This document shows positions 18,736 through 31,559 of a DNA stretch of 64,000 bases, piece by piece (positions within the stretch are counted from its first letter, which is position 1; the number at the start of each line of letters is the position of its first letter). The stretch covers positions 186,001 to 250,000 of the forward strand of contig NZ_QPQT01000006.1 of NCBI RefSeq assembly GCF_003605125.1, read 5' to 3'. Source of the stretch: Shewanella algidipiscicola. Its GTDB lineage: Bacteria > Pseudomonadota > Gammaproteobacteria > Enterobacterales > Shewanellaceae. Under the pieces are notes generated by a model that did no database searches, had not been told where the DNA came from, and saw only the letters and a list, made by a program, of their open reading frames with translations. Position numbers and translations under genes: made by a program.

Positions 18736-20389
18736 TCTGGTGTCGGCGGCGCAAGCCGCCTCTCCCATTGCGCTATTATCCGAGCAATGCCTTCGCTATG
18801 AGATAGCCCCATGGGTGGATAGCCCACCAAGCGAGCCATCTGTGCAGGTTGTCAATCTTGAACGCGACCTTATTAGTCTATTTAACCTGAAAGATAGCCT
18901 ACGGTATTATCAGCAATATGCACTTAACTCGGCAAGCCAAGAAGCCCTATTGCTGTGCCAACTGCATCTTGGGGATCAAATAGATAAGCTATATCATGAT
19001 CCCAATATTGTCAGTTTAAGTCAGGCGTTAAAGAATAGCTTTCGCCCGGATGAACAGGCAATCGCAAAACGGCTGACTCAGCTATTACAAGGTAAAATGG
19101 AGATCGCCGATAAAGCGGCGTTACACACCAGCGAAGCCAATATCACTTTCGCCCTAAGGCAACAGGCATTGTCATTGGTGATGAGTAACGATCGTTGCCT
19201 GCTTAAACCCGTTAAAGATACAGAGCTTAATGACCCCAGCAACAGTCTAGCGCCCGGCTTTAGTGAGTCGATAGCCAGTTACTTGATTGAGCAAAGTGAT
19301 CCCCATTGCCGTCAGCAAGTCTGGCAAGCCTATCAACTGCGGGCTAAAGACAAAAGTGAACGCGCCCTTACCCATGTCATTGCCGCAAAACAACAACAAG
19401 CTGAACTGGCGGGGTTTAGTGACTATGCCAGTTTCAGTTTAGCGTCCCAGCATATCGCGACGCCACAACTTCTGAAACAATATCTCGACGCAATGACTCA
19501 GCCAACCCTTGCGCCTTGGGAATTAGGGATTGCACTCTCTCAAGCGGATAAAACACCACTTCAGCCGGTATTTACCCAAGTGATATTAAGTCACATCTAC
19601 CAAGCGCTCCAGCCCTTTGGGATTAGGGTTGAAAGCCTCAATGACACTATGATCCGTCTATGGCATGGACAACGTCTGCTCGGGGATCTATTTCTCAACC
19701 AAGGCGAACCTGATCAAGATACAAGCATTCGAGTGACCCCGATACGCTACAGCGTTGTGGGGCAACAGTTTGGTCAAGTATCGCTTAGTTTTCCAGGCGT
19801 ACTCGACTCTTATCGCGCACAAACGCAGCTGATTGAGGCATTTAGCAATGCCTTAGCATTGCTGCTTAAAGGGGGACGCTTCTATCTCATCAATACCTTG
19901 GCAGCCCCTCAAGACACTGGCTTAGTCGGTCAATATTGGTTGTCATTGTATCTGCAACATCAGTTATTGCCCCCGGCGCCAAAAGAGAGCCGCGAAGCGC
20001 GTTTAGCCACTTTTGCCGAGCAACTGAGTGTTTTTCGAAGCAAACTGGCATTAAATCTCTATCAAACAAGGTCTCACGCCTACCCCGATATGGCACGCGA
20101 ATTTGAATTGAGCTTTACTCAACCTTGGCCGCAAGCTAACGAGGCAATTTATAGTTTTATGGGCATCGTTAACCAAGGGCCGCGCTATTATCAACGTCTT
20201 TGGCAACGCAGCCTTGCCCGGCTAATTGACCAACAAGCCACAATCGATAAATCAGCGTTATTCGAACTGCTGTTAATTAATGAAGCGCAGTTACCTTTTA
20301 CACAACAATTAACCCTTATTTTTGGCGAACCAGTGTCGACCTCCTCTTTAATTAAAAGGATCCAACATGATCAACACGCGGCCCTCTAA
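18698..20389 (+). CDS. Secreted M3-peptidase relative lacking the zinc site
   Basis: A 563-residue protein with a clear signal peptide (ending near SAAQA-ASP). The region LTHVIAAKQQQAELAGFSDYASFSLAS (about 224-250) resembles the substrate-side helices of M3 oligopeptidases (LLGFxNYAxYSL), and GPRYYQRLWQRSLARLI (about 494-510) resembles the M3 C-terminal YYSYLW motif. Where M3 enzymes have LFHEFGHALHHLL, this protein has LIEAFSNALALLL (378-390): HEFGH has become EAFSN, so both zinc-binding His and the catalytic Glu are gone, and the downstream Glu ligand is also not evident. It is probably a peptide-binding pseudo-enzyme. The family assignment is by eye and should be confirmed with a profile search. 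Confidence 0.65.
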   Translation: MLKRILAIALTLNLVSAAQAASPIALLSEQCLRYEIAPWVDSPPSEPSVQVVNLERDLISLFNLKDSLRYYQQYALNSASQEALLLCQLHLGDQIDKLYHDPNIVSLSQALKNSFRPDEQAIAKRLTQLLQGKMEIADKAALHTSEANITFALRQQALSLVMSNDRCLLKPVKDTELNDPSNSLAPGFSESIASYLIEQSDPHCRQQVWQAYQLRAKDKSERALTHVIAAKQQQAELAGFSDYASFSLASQHIATPQLLKQYLDAMTQPTLAPWELGIALSQADKTPLQPVFTQVILSHIYQALQPFGIRVESLNDTMIRLWHGQRLLGDLFLNQGEPDQDTSIRVTPIRYSVVGQQFGQVSLSFPGVLDSYRAQTQLIEAFSNALALLLKGGRFYLINTLAAPQDTGLVGQYWLSLYLQHQLLPPAPKESREARLATFAEQLSVFRSKLALNLYQTRSHAYPDMAREFELSFTQPWPQANEAIYSFMGIVNQGPRYYQRLWQRSLARLIDQQATIDKSALFELLLINEAQLPFTQQLTLIFGEPVSTSSLIKRIQHDQHAAL

Positions 20390-21473
20390 CTATCTCATCG
20401 CAGTGCTCGGCCTTAGTGCAGCATTGCTATTGCCCAACGCCAGTCTAGCTAAGCAGAACGAACAGCAAAGCACACTTGACGCTAACCAGGTGCGCCAAGG
20501 TATCCAGACCCATCTGGAACAAAACCTCTACCAACTGCCCCCGAGAGTGCAAGGCCATTATGGTATTCGCCTGTATCGTATGACCGGTGATGAGAAATAC
20601 GCCAATGCCGCACTGGTCGATCTGTATGCCGTGACCGAGTCACAGAGTTTTTATGCTTGTCAGTTAGATAAGCCTGGATTTATCGACACCGAGGCGAGAG
20701 AGGCTATCGCGATACTGGGCAAGGGGCCGCGCGCTAAAGCACGCAAAAAAGCCCTACAGCCTTTTCCTGAGTTTCTATTTTACACCGATGTGTTATTACG
20801 CTTTTCCAGCCGAATCGACGAATTTGGCTTACAGGGCCCCTGCCATGACAAACTAATCAAGGCATTAAAATCCACCGATCTCAAAACGGGATTAACCGAT
20901 AAAGCCATGATTGAAGCTTGGGCTGCACAGCTGATCAATTACGCCTACTGGGCAAAACAACTTGAAGTAGGTGATTATATCGCCGACTACAAACAGGCTT
21001 TTAATGATGTCTATCCCGCAAGTCGAGATAGCAAGCTCAACAAAAAACAATTTAGAAACAAAGTCTATGGCATGACCCACTTTATCTTTGCCGCAAGTGA
21101 GTATTACCAACAACCTGTTGATGCTAAGGAGTTTGCTTGGATTTTAGATTATTTTGCGGCCAACATTGAGCGGATTTTGGCCGATGCTACCGATGATATT
21201 ATTGCCGAAGTCGGCATCAGCTTTCATTTAGCAGGTTTGTCGCAACACCCAGTGGTAACGCAAACCCAGCGCCATATTATTAACGCCTATGATGAGACGC
21301 TACATACAATCCCCTCACCTAAAGGCAATCCCGATCTCGCCTTAGGTGAACACCGAAATGTGTTGGCTATGATGCTGCTGAATTGGCCAACAACTTTGCA
21401 TCAAGGCCCCTATTTTCATAAGCTTAAGCGCACCCAGAAATACCTGCCTAAGCAGGTAAGCATTAAACCTTAG
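20367..21473 (+). CDS. Secreted helical protein, DUF3541-like
   Basis: The 368-residue protein has a signal peptide (LIAVLGLSAALLLPNASLA-KQ), with an AAGGA ribosome site just before the ATG. The mature part is mostly helical, with paired-helix patterns such as QGHYGIRLYRMTGDEKYANAALVDLY and a C-terminal AEVGISFHLAGLSQHPVVTQTQRHIINAYDE, suggesting an alpha/alpha-type repeat fold. I recognise it as probably DUF3541, a family of unknown function in Shewanella and Vibrio. It overlaps the previous gene by 23 bases, so it belongs to the same operon. No catalytic motif is visible. Confidence 0.65.
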   Translation: MINTRPSNYLIAVLGLSAALLLPNASLAKQNEQQSTLDANQVRQGIQTHLEQNLYQLPPRVQGHYGIRLYRMTGDEKYANAALVDLYAVTESQSFYACQLDKPGFIDTEAREAIAILGKGPRAKARKKALQPFPEFLFYTDVLLRFSSRIDEFGLQGPCHDKLIKALKSTDLKTGLTDKAMIEAWAAQLINYAYWAKQLEVGDYIADYKQAFNDVYPASRDSKLNKKQFRNKVYGMTHFIFAASEYYQQPVDAKEFAWILDYFAANIERILADATDDIIAEVGISFHLAGLSQHPVVTQTQRHIINAYDETLHTIPSPKGNPDLALGEHRNVLAMMLLNWPTTLHQGPYFHKLKRTQKYLPKQVSIKP

Positions 21474-21520
21474 CCTAATATCGAGCCGCGCTGCGGCTTG
21501 AATAACGAGATTGAATATTC

Positions 21521-22414
21521 ATGAGCCAAGCAAAATCAACCTTAGAACAGTGGCGGATCCTGCAGGCAGTAGTCGATTACGGCGGTTATGCCCAAGCCGC
21601 CAAACAACTGAATAAGAGTCAGTCATCGTTAAATCATGCGGTCGCCAAATTGCAATCGCAGCTTGGCGTCGCCTTACTCGAAGTTAAGGGCCGTAAAGCC
21701 TACCTCACCGAAACCGGTGAAGTATTGCTGAGGCGCTCTCGGCATATCACTCGTTCGGTCACCGAGTTGGAGATGCTGGCCAATAAATTAGAAAAAGGCT
21801 GGGAGCCATCGCTCGTCATCGCTCGTGAGATCATCTACCCGATGGAGACCCTTATCGATGCCCTAAGCCAATTTGAACCTCAAGGACGTGGTACCCGCAT
21901 TACCATTCTCGATTCGGTTATCAATGGTACCGCTGAGTTAGTCGAATCTGAGCAGGTCGATATAGCTATTGCCGGCTCGCCGCCTAAAGGGTTTATCGCC
22001 GAACCACTATGCCATATCGACTTTTTGTTAGTCTGTCATCCAAGCCATCCATTGGCACACCGTGATGAACCTCTATATGACCAAGTCTTAGCCGAACATT
22101 TACAAATTGTAATTAAAGACACGGCCCAGATCGCTCGCGCCGATTCAGGATGGCTTAAAGCCGAACAACGCTGGACGGTAACCAACTTCCATGAAGCCTT
22201 GGTTATTTTGCAAAAAGGTATCGGTTTTTGCTGGATCCCGGCTCATTTAGTGCAAGGATTACTCGACAGCGGTCAGCTGCGTCGCCTAGCACTACAAGGC
22301 AGTAGTCATAGAAAGGCGGGATTGAGTTTGATCATCCCCAACCGTGATAATCAAGGCCCTGCATCACAACTGCTGGAAAAGTTGATATTGGCTCAACACC
22401 AAAAGAGCAATTGA
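21521..22414 (+). CDS. LysR-family transcriptional regulator
   Basis: At 297 residues this is a standard LysR protein: N-terminal winged helix-turn-helix (LEQWRILQAVVDYGGYAQAAKQLNKSQSSLNHAVAKLQSQLGVALLEVKGRKAYLTETGEVLL) and a two-lobed effector-binding domain starting about residue 95. It lies 47 bases after the DUF3541-like gene on the same strand, so it may be cotranscribed with and control the envelope module; this is inferred from position only. The effector is unknown. Confidence 0.92.
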   Translation: MSQAKSTLEQWRILQAVVDYGGYAQAAKQLNKSQSSLNHAVAKLQSQLGVALLEVKGRKAYLTETGEVLLRRSRHITRSVTELEMLANKLEKGWEPSLVIAREIIYPMETLIDALSQFEPQGRGTRITILDSVINGTAELVESEQVDIAIAGSPPKGFIAEPLCHIDFLLVCHPSHPLAHRDEPLYDQVLAEHLQIVIKDTAQIARADSGWLKAEQRWTVTNFHEALVILQKGIGFCWIPAHLVQGLLDSGQLRRLALQGSSHRKAGLSLIIPNRDNQGPASQLLEKLILAQHQKSN

Positions 22415-22634
22415 TTTAACACAGGTTGAATAAGCATGACTGTTGACTAATGATATGGCGTATGGGGGAACTAAGCGGGGATCAAGCCTAGATTAGATGA
22501 ACCTGCTCCCAGTCTTGACGTTCTAGGCCTTGGCCCAGACATCGACTGGTGTGCTGGCTGGCATTGCCCTACAGCATTACTGTTCGGTCTTAGCGCAATT
22601 AGATTCGAGGCGCGATATTGGGTTATTGGCAAGG

Positions 22635-22901
22635 TTATACCTTAATATCGATAACGGTTCCTAGGGTTTCAGATGACACCGCTATCACTTCAGTGGCCGC
22701 TTCGGCTTGATTGAGTGATTCAAGAGATGATACCAAGGCATGGGTTTTATCTGTTTGTGCGACAGGAGCGTAAGTATCTGTTGTAGAGGCACTTGTGTTT
22801 GACGTGGCAGGCTTAGCCACGTCCACTGTCGCTTGGGTCAAGCCAGATTGAGCACTCTGTAACCCCGACAATCCTGAGGCAAAACTCGATGGGATCTGCA
22901 T
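22635..22901 (-). CDS. Miniature flagellar rod/hook-like protein (D0-type ends only)
   Basis: The start is the ATG giving MQIPSSFASGLSGLQSAQSG, with a GTAGGAGA ribosome site; the frame is open for 36 codons upstream but without features of a protein. The 88-residue product has an N-terminal SGLSGLQSAQSGLTQATVDVA helix like the D0 start of FlgC/FlgE/FlgG and a C-terminal NQAEAATEVIAVSSETLGTVIDIKV like the FlgE/FlgC closing helix. Between them is only a short Ser/Thr/Ala linker, so the D1 and outer domains are absent. No other flagellar gene is near. Such short orphan proteins occur in marine gammaproteobacteria; the function is unknown. Confidence 0.7.
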   Translation of the reverse strand: MQIPSSFASGLSGLQSAQSGLTQATVDVAKPATSNTSASTTDTYAPVAQTDKTHALVSSLESLNQAEAATEVIAVSSETLGTVIDIKV

Positions 22902-23095
22902 GATGGTGTCTCCTACGCTGTGATAAAAATACCGCTTGATGATTAGGGACTGTTTATCTTTATAGATTAACTTTACCGTAGTTTGTAGCCATTTTCTACA
23001 AGGCAGCACTTATGGCAGGTCATTATTTCTACATGTCACAAGCGCTAAGCTGGTAGAAAGCAGCGAAGGCTTCGGCTAAACCGCAGCCATTTCTA

Positions 23096-24223
23096 TCATG
23101 GGGATTGATTTATCCAGCCCGCCTCCCAATCTTTCCAGACAGGGGTTAAACCTTGCGCTTTTAACGCATCAACCACCTGTTCGACACTTCGATTATCGGC
23201 AATTTCAAATTGGTCCAGCTGTGTTTGCGGATGAGCATATCCGCCAGGTTCAGTCGAACTGCCAGCACTAATATGGGTGATCCCTAAGCGATATAGATGA
23301 TCTCGCAGCGCGGCAGGCTCTCGTGTCGACAGGCTTATCTCCAGTTGTGGATTAAAGAGCCTAAAAGCGCAAATAATCTGCACTAAGCCTTTATCACTGA
23401 GTGCCACTTTAGGCTGTACGCCCCCAGTACAAGGCCGCAACCTAGGCAGTGAAATGCTGTAACGACTGCGCCAATGCTGGTGCTCTAAATAATGCAGATG
23501 ATGCCCCATTAACAGGGCATCAAAGCGCCAATCATCGAGTCCAAATAGCACTCCTAAACCTATTTTATCGACACCTGCGCGGGCGATACGCTCTGCAGAG
23601 GCTAAACGATAAGCAAAATCTTGTTTATTACCACGCGTATGATGCTGGCGATAAACTTGTGGGTTATAGGTTTCTTGATACAGCATTACCGCATCGAGAC
23701 CATGGCTCACTAAACATCGATACCCATCTTCGCTCAGCGGCTGTACTTCCATTGCAACAAAGCTAAAATGCCGTTTTACCTCTGGCAACATGGAAACAAA
23801 ATAATCGATGCCCACTTTAGTTTCATGCTCACCCGATACCAGTAGCAGCGAATCGAAACCTCGGCGTTTTATGATGGCTATCTCTTGGCGCAGTTCTTCA
23901 AGGTTTAACCGTTTACGTTTAAGCTTATTACCCATGCTAAAACCACAATAATCACACTCATTGGCACACAAATTAGACAGGTATAAGGGTAAATACATAC
24001 CGATAGTTGCGCCAAACCGCTGCCGGGTTAACTGCGCTGCACGCTGCGCCATCGACTCTAAATAAGGTTCGGCGGCGGGAGATAATAACGCCATCAAGCC
24101 AGACAAAGAGCCTTCGCAGCTCGATAAGGCCCGTTCCACATCTGCTGATGTGGCAGAATATTGCGCCAACTTTAACCGTTCTGTGGGTAGGGCCTGTAAA
24201 TAATCGACAAAACTCATCGGCAA
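23096..24223 (-). CDS. thiH: 2-iminoacetate synthase (tyrosine lyase)
   Basis: Radical SAM enzyme that cleaves tyrosine to dehydroglycine for the thiazole ring of thiamine. The 375-residue protein has the [4Fe-4S] motif CANECDYCGF (CxxxCxYC type) and the C-terminal BATS domain. It is the last gene of the thi operon and starts directly after the thiG stop. Presence of thiH rather than thiO indicates the tyrosine route. Confidence 0.96.
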   Translation of the reverse strand: MPMSFVDYLQALPTERLKLAQYSATSADVERALSSCEGSLSGLMALLSPAAEPYLESMAQRAAQLTRQRFGATIGMYLPLYLSNLCANECDYCGFSMGNKLKRKRLNLEELRQEIAIIKRRGFDSLLLVSGEHETKVGIDYFVSMLPEVKRHFSFVAMEVQPLSEDGYRCLVSHGLDAVMLYQETYNPQVYRQHHTRGNKQDFAYRLASAERIARAGVDKIGLGVLFGLDDWRFDALLMGHHLHYLEHQHWRSRYSISLPRLRPCTGGVQPKVALSDKGLVQIICAFRLFNPQLEISLSTREPAALRDHLYRLGITHISAGSSTEPGGYAHPQTQLDQFEIADNRSVEQVVDALKAQGLTPVWKDWEAGWINQSP

Positions 24224-24994
24224 TTACTCCAAGAATTCCGTCAACGGCGTTTGTGGACTGGTATGGCTTGCATGCTCCGACACACCCCCTAATCCGGCTT
24301 GGTAGGCGTCACGCCCAGCCTTAACGGCAATGGCGAAACTGCGCGCCATCATTACCGGATCGCGGCTACTGGCTATTGCAGTGTTAACCAATACGGCGTC
24401 GGCCCCCATCTCCATCGCCTGCATCGCCTGAGACGGCGCGCCGATCCCAGCATCGATAATTACAGGTACCTTAGCCTGCTCAATAATGATCTTTAAAAAT
24501 GTTTGGGTAGCCAAGCCTTGATTAGAACCGATAGGGCTACCCAGTGGCATCACCGCCGCACAACCCACCTCCTCTAAACGACGGCACAATACGGGATCGG
24601 CATGTACATATGGCAATACCACAAAGCCTTTATCACACAGTTGTTGAGCAGCCTTTAGAGTTTCGATGGGATCGGGCAGTAAATATTTAGGATCTGGGTG
24701 GATCTCCAGTTTAATCCAGGAGGTGCCCAGCACATCTCTGGCTAATTGCGCCACCATGACCGCCTCATGCGCATTTCTCGCCCCAGCGGTGTTAGGTAAT
24801 AGTTTGACCCCTGACGCTAATAATGGAGTCAAAATATCATCGCGTTTTGCGGTCAAATCCAAACGTTTCATCGCCAAGGTGACCAGTTGCGAACCACCCG
24901 CCTCAATGGCGGCCAGCATAATTTTTGATGAACAAAACTTACCCGTTCCACTAAATAGGCGAGATTCAAACTGTATATCGGCTATGGTTAACAT
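24224..24994 (-). CDS. thiG: Thiazole synthase
   Basis: Forms the thiamine thiazole from 1-deoxyxylulose 5-phosphate, dehydroglycine and ThiS thiocarboxylate. The 256-residue TIM barrel shows the family motifs [17 protein letters not shown] (Schiff-base Lys), [14 protein letters not shown] and the phosphate-binding [23 protein letters not shown]. It is 1 base from the thiS stop and abuts thiH, so translation is coupled. Confidence 0.97.
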   Translation of the reverse strand: MLTIADIQFESRLFSGTGKFCSSKIMLAAIEAGGSQLVTLAMKRLDLTAKRDDILTPLLASGVKLLPNTAGARNAHEAVMVAQLARDVLGTSWIKLEIHPDPKYLLPDPIETLKAAQQLCDKGFVVLPYVHADPVLCRRLEEVGCAAVMPLGSPIGSNQGLATQTFLKIIIEQAKVPVIIDAGIGAPSQAMQAMEMGADAVLVNTAIASSRDPVMMARSFAIAVKAGRDAYQAGLGGVSEHASHTSPQTPLTEFLE

Positions 24995-24995
24995 A

Positions 24996-25205
24996 TTATC
25001 CTCCTGCCACTACGCCAAAAATCTCAATCACATTCCCCTCTTCACACAAGGTGCTGCTCCACATCGATTTAGGCACAACATCTCCACCGCAAACAACGGC
25101 AACCCTGTCGAGCTGTATCTTCTGTGCAAGCAAGAGCTGCTGCACATTGGTTCTATTGGCGACAGTCACTGGCTCACCATTGAGCATCAGATTGATCTCA
25201 TCCAT
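24996..25205 (-). CDS. thiS: Sulfur carrier protein ThiS
   Basis: A 69-residue ubiquitin-like carrier ending in the required Gly-Gly (EIFGVVAGG), which ThiF adenylates and which then carries the thiazole sulfur. The start at [11 protein letters not shown] is preferred to the ATG six codons upstream because it has a GGAGAAG ribosome site at good distance and begins the beta-grasp fold directly. It overlaps the thiF stop by a few bases. Confidence 0.95.
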   Translation of the reverse strand: MDEINLMLNGEPVTVANRTNVQQLLLAQKIQLDRVAVVCGGDVVPKSMWSSTLCEEGNVIEIFGVVAGG

Positions 25206-25972
25206 GTATCTTCTCCATAACATAGGGGGCGCACACGGCGCATTGCGGGTCGCGCTTACGCCGCGAACTGAGTTGATTTAGGCCAAGGCCATTAAAACGA
25301 TATAAGGTGTCATACCGCCTTTGTTGCACATCGTCTAATTGCAGCAGGATCTGCATTGCCAGCAATGTCTGCATCGAAGCCATCACGCCCACCATAGGAC
25401 CTAAAACACCTTGGGTGTCACAGCCTTGGCTCACCTTTAATGATTGTGGAAACAGGCAATGGTAACAGCCAGCTTGTGGCGCCTTTTGCAGGTCAATACA
25501 CAACAACTGACCACTAAAATGCGCCACCGACGCCACCACATTAGGACGCATTAACGCCACACAGGTTGCGTTAACTAACTGGCGAGTCATAAAATTATCG
25601 CTGCAGTCGATTACGACATCGACCTGACTTAAATGGTTGACGGCATTGTCGTGACCAAGATAGTTGTCATCACCACGCACCTGACAGCTAGGGTTGCGAT
25701 GTTGCAGTTTATGTTGACTCACTAAGGCTTTATTGTGACCAATATCCTTATCATCAAACAGCAGCTGACGCGGTAGATTACTGCTTTCGACCTTATCACC
25801 ATCGATGAGCAGCAAAGAGCCAATACCAGCACCGGCAAGGTACTGAGCGCAAAGCATTCCCAGCCCCCCTAAGCCAATAATGGCCGCACTGGCACAACTG
25901 AGCCGTTGCTGTCCCTGCTCCCCCATCTCTGGCAGCATGATATGACGCGAGTAACGAACATAGTCTTTATCA

Positions 25973-25983
<11 letters not shown>
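25198..25983 (-). CDS. thiF: Sulfur carrier adenylyltransferase ThiF
   Basis: E1-like enzyme that adenylates the ThiS C terminus. The start MALDDKDYVRYSRHIMLPEMG is the family N terminus; the frame extends 16 codons further upstream into thiDE. The 261-residue protein has the nucleotide motif IIGLGGLGMLCAQYLAGAG, the acidic LIDGDKVESSNLPRQLLF, and two zinc-binding CxxC pairs (CYHCLFP and CAVCAPY). It overlaps both neighbours in the operon. Confidence 0.96.
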
Positions 25984-29700
<3,717 letters not shown>

Positions 29701-29829
29701 TTAATAACAGAAAAATAATCTTAAACTGGCGTACTGAGCGAGTGTTTAAGCTCACAGTTGTACACTCGTTCAATGATGTTTAGCTGAGATTCGACTCATA
29801 TAGTTGTCATCACACGGCGTTAATATCAT

Positions 29830-29920
29830 GCTTGTTTCCTTCGCAGGGACTAACCTGATCAGGTTCAACGGATCCCGAATAAACGGTCTCAGCCTAATGG
29901 CACTCCGACAAGAGACGGTC
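29830..29920 (-). promoter_or_regulatory. TPP (THI-box) riboswitch
   Basis: On the minus strand the aptamer shows the conserved THI-box words GGCTGAGA and GAACCTGATCAGGTTAGT followed by CCTGCGAAGGAA, with a P1 closing pair near both ends. When TPP binds, it should reduce thiC-operon expression. About 265 bases separate it from the thiC start, longer than usual. Confidence 0.95.
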
Positions 29921-30320
29921 AGTATAGACTCAAGCAAGATCAATAAACAAGCCCCTATCCCATAGTCCAAGATTTAATTAATTCAGCAATTTACCATTTT
30001 AATGACAATATAAATAAAGTAAAAAAACGCGAGTTAACCTAGCCACATCAACATTTTCACCTTTATGAGCGTGACCTTCACGCTTTATTTAATGCGCTAG
30101 ATTGACTGACAATCATCCAGCTCTGGGGTAAAAATAATAATCTCTATCATTGACAGAAGAGCGACGCTCAATAAAAGGTTAACAGGCAGGCTATTTGGTG
30201 CGCCCCCTGTACTTCTTGGCAACAACCTCCGCCACAGAGCAAGCTTGGCGCACACGCGTAAGCAGAATGTGGTGTTTATTGATATGAACTGTTAGACTGC
30301 GCTAGACGAGGTCTAACCAG
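29921..30320. other. Region upstream of the TPP riboswitch and trhA
   Basis: About 400 bases hold the thi promoter (minus strand) and the promoter of the hemolysin-III-type gene (plus strand). A short hairpin AGCGTGACCTTCACGCT (30068-30084) is visible. No gene is supported. Confidence 0.4.
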
Positions 30321-31010
30321 ATGACACTAAACCCCATGACAAGCCAAGAATTATCTATAACTACTGATAAATCATTACCTAAAGCGCCATACTCACCAAA
30401 AGAGGAACTGGCAAACGCCATTAGCCACGGCCTAGGCATTGTGGCTGGCATAGTGGCATTAATGGTGTCGCTCATTAAGGGATGGGATCACCTATCAGGA
30501 GTACAGCTTACAGGTGTTACCATCTACTGTGCGAGCATTATACTTTTGTTTCTCTGCTCGACTCTCTATCACAGTGTCAAGAACCCTCAACTTAAACATA
30601 CACTAAAAATTGCCGATCATTGCGCGATTTACCTGCTGATTGCTGGAACATATACCCCGCTGTTGCTTATTGAACTGGGCGGTGACAAGGCGCTGTTTAT
30701 GCTCATTGCTATCTGGGGAATAGCCTTAGGTGGAGTGCTATTTAAAACCATCTTCATTCATCGTTTTAAAATGTTCAGCGTATTGCTTTACTTAGCGATG
30801 GGCTGGTTATGTATGGTGGTGCTAGACGACCTGGTTGCCGCCATGACGCCGCTTGGCTTTAGCTTATTGCTCGCGGGTGGCTTGTTTTACAGTGGTGGCG
30901 TGGTGTTTTACATAGTAAAGCGCATTCCTTATAACCATGCTATCTGGCATTTATTTGTGTTGGCCGGCGCGGTCAGTCATTTTCTCTGTGTCTACCTCAC
31001 CGTTATCTAA
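30321..31010 (+). CDS. trhA: Hemolysin III / PAQR-family membrane protein
   Basis: A 229-residue protein with seven predicted membrane helices and the family signatures EELANAISHGLGIVAG, YHSVKNPQLKHTLKIADHCAIYLLIAGTYTPL and the C-terminal HAIWHLFVLAGAVSHFLCVY. The three conserved His/Asp/Ser metal-site motifs of the PAQR family are present. The E. coli homologue TrhA (YqfA) is linked to membrane-energy and lipid homeostasis; haemolysis is not implied. A second ATG lies five codons in. It converges with the DTW gene 2 bases away. Confidence 0.9.
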   Translation: MTLNPMTSQELSITTDKSLPKAPYSPKEELANAISHGLGIVAGIVALMVSLIKGWDHLSGVQLTGVTIYCASIILLFLCSTLYHSVKNPQLKHTLKIADHCAIYLLIAGTYTPLLLIELGGDKALFMLIAIWGIALGGVLFKTIFIHRFKMFSVLLYLAMGWLCMVVLDDLVAAMTPLGFSLLLAGGLFYSGGVVFYIVKRIPYNHAIWHLFVLAGAVSHFLCVYLTVI

Positions 31011-31012
31011 CG

Positions 31013-31555
31013 TTAATCTATTGGGTTAATTGATTGCCCGCGACGATTAAACTCAGCAAATGCGTCGCCAAGCTGCGCTGCTTGAGCGAATAAACCCGCT
31101 TGGCTAAACAGCAGTTGCACACATTCGAGTGTACATAATCCACCCTGAACTTGGTTACGTCGTAACTGATATGTTGAATCTTGTATCGCTTGTAATTCCA
31201 GTCTATTTGCCTGTTGTAAATAGGGGCTTTGACGCACCATTTTTCGTGCTTCTTGCCACGTAGCATCCAAAATAATAATCGACTTTTGTGTCCCTGTTTT
31301 GGCGTCACCCTGTGCGATGTCATCGGCGCTAATCAAGGCAAGATCTGAGTCAACATTAGAGGTAGCAGGCTTATCGATAGCAGGAAACAATAGTAGGGCT
31401 TCGCCCGTTTGACAGGCTTGTTGCAACCCCTTATCAGGGTTGATGCGAGACCAAACAAGCTGCTTACAATACTGGGGAAAATGTGCTAACGCTAGCTGAC
31501 CGGTATTGGTTGGGCGGGTCAGCTCTCGCTCATGGGTAAGTAACACTATGTTCAT
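31013..31555 (-). CDS. DTW-domain protein, probable tRNA-uridine aminocarboxypropyltransferase
   Basis: The 180-residue protein belongs to the DTW (TapT/YfiP-type) family, which adds an aminocarboxypropyl group to uridine in tRNA (acp3U). Family features are the N-terminal LLTHERELTRPTNTGQLA, LLLFPA, IILDATWQEARKMVRQSPYL and LCTLECVQLLF. It is shorter than E. coli TapT and lacks the N-terminal cysteine pairs, so it is closer to the compact subgroup; the exact modified position is not known. A possible small ORF and def lie just upstream on the same strand. Confidence 0.82.
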   Translation of the reverse strand: MNIVLLTHERELTRPTNTGQLALAHFPQYCKQLVWSRINPDKGLQQACQTGEALLLFPAIDKPATSNVDSDLALISADDIAQGDAKTGTQKSIIILDATWQEARKMVRQSPYLQQANRLELQAIQDSTYQLRRNQVQGGLCTLECVQLLFSQAGLFAQAAQLGDAFAEFNRRGQSINPID

Positions 31556-31559
31556 CTAT

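Noticed and set aside
29770-29970. 66-codon minus-strand ORF over the riboswitch
   Set aside because: It overlaps the conserved TPP aptamer and has no protein features.
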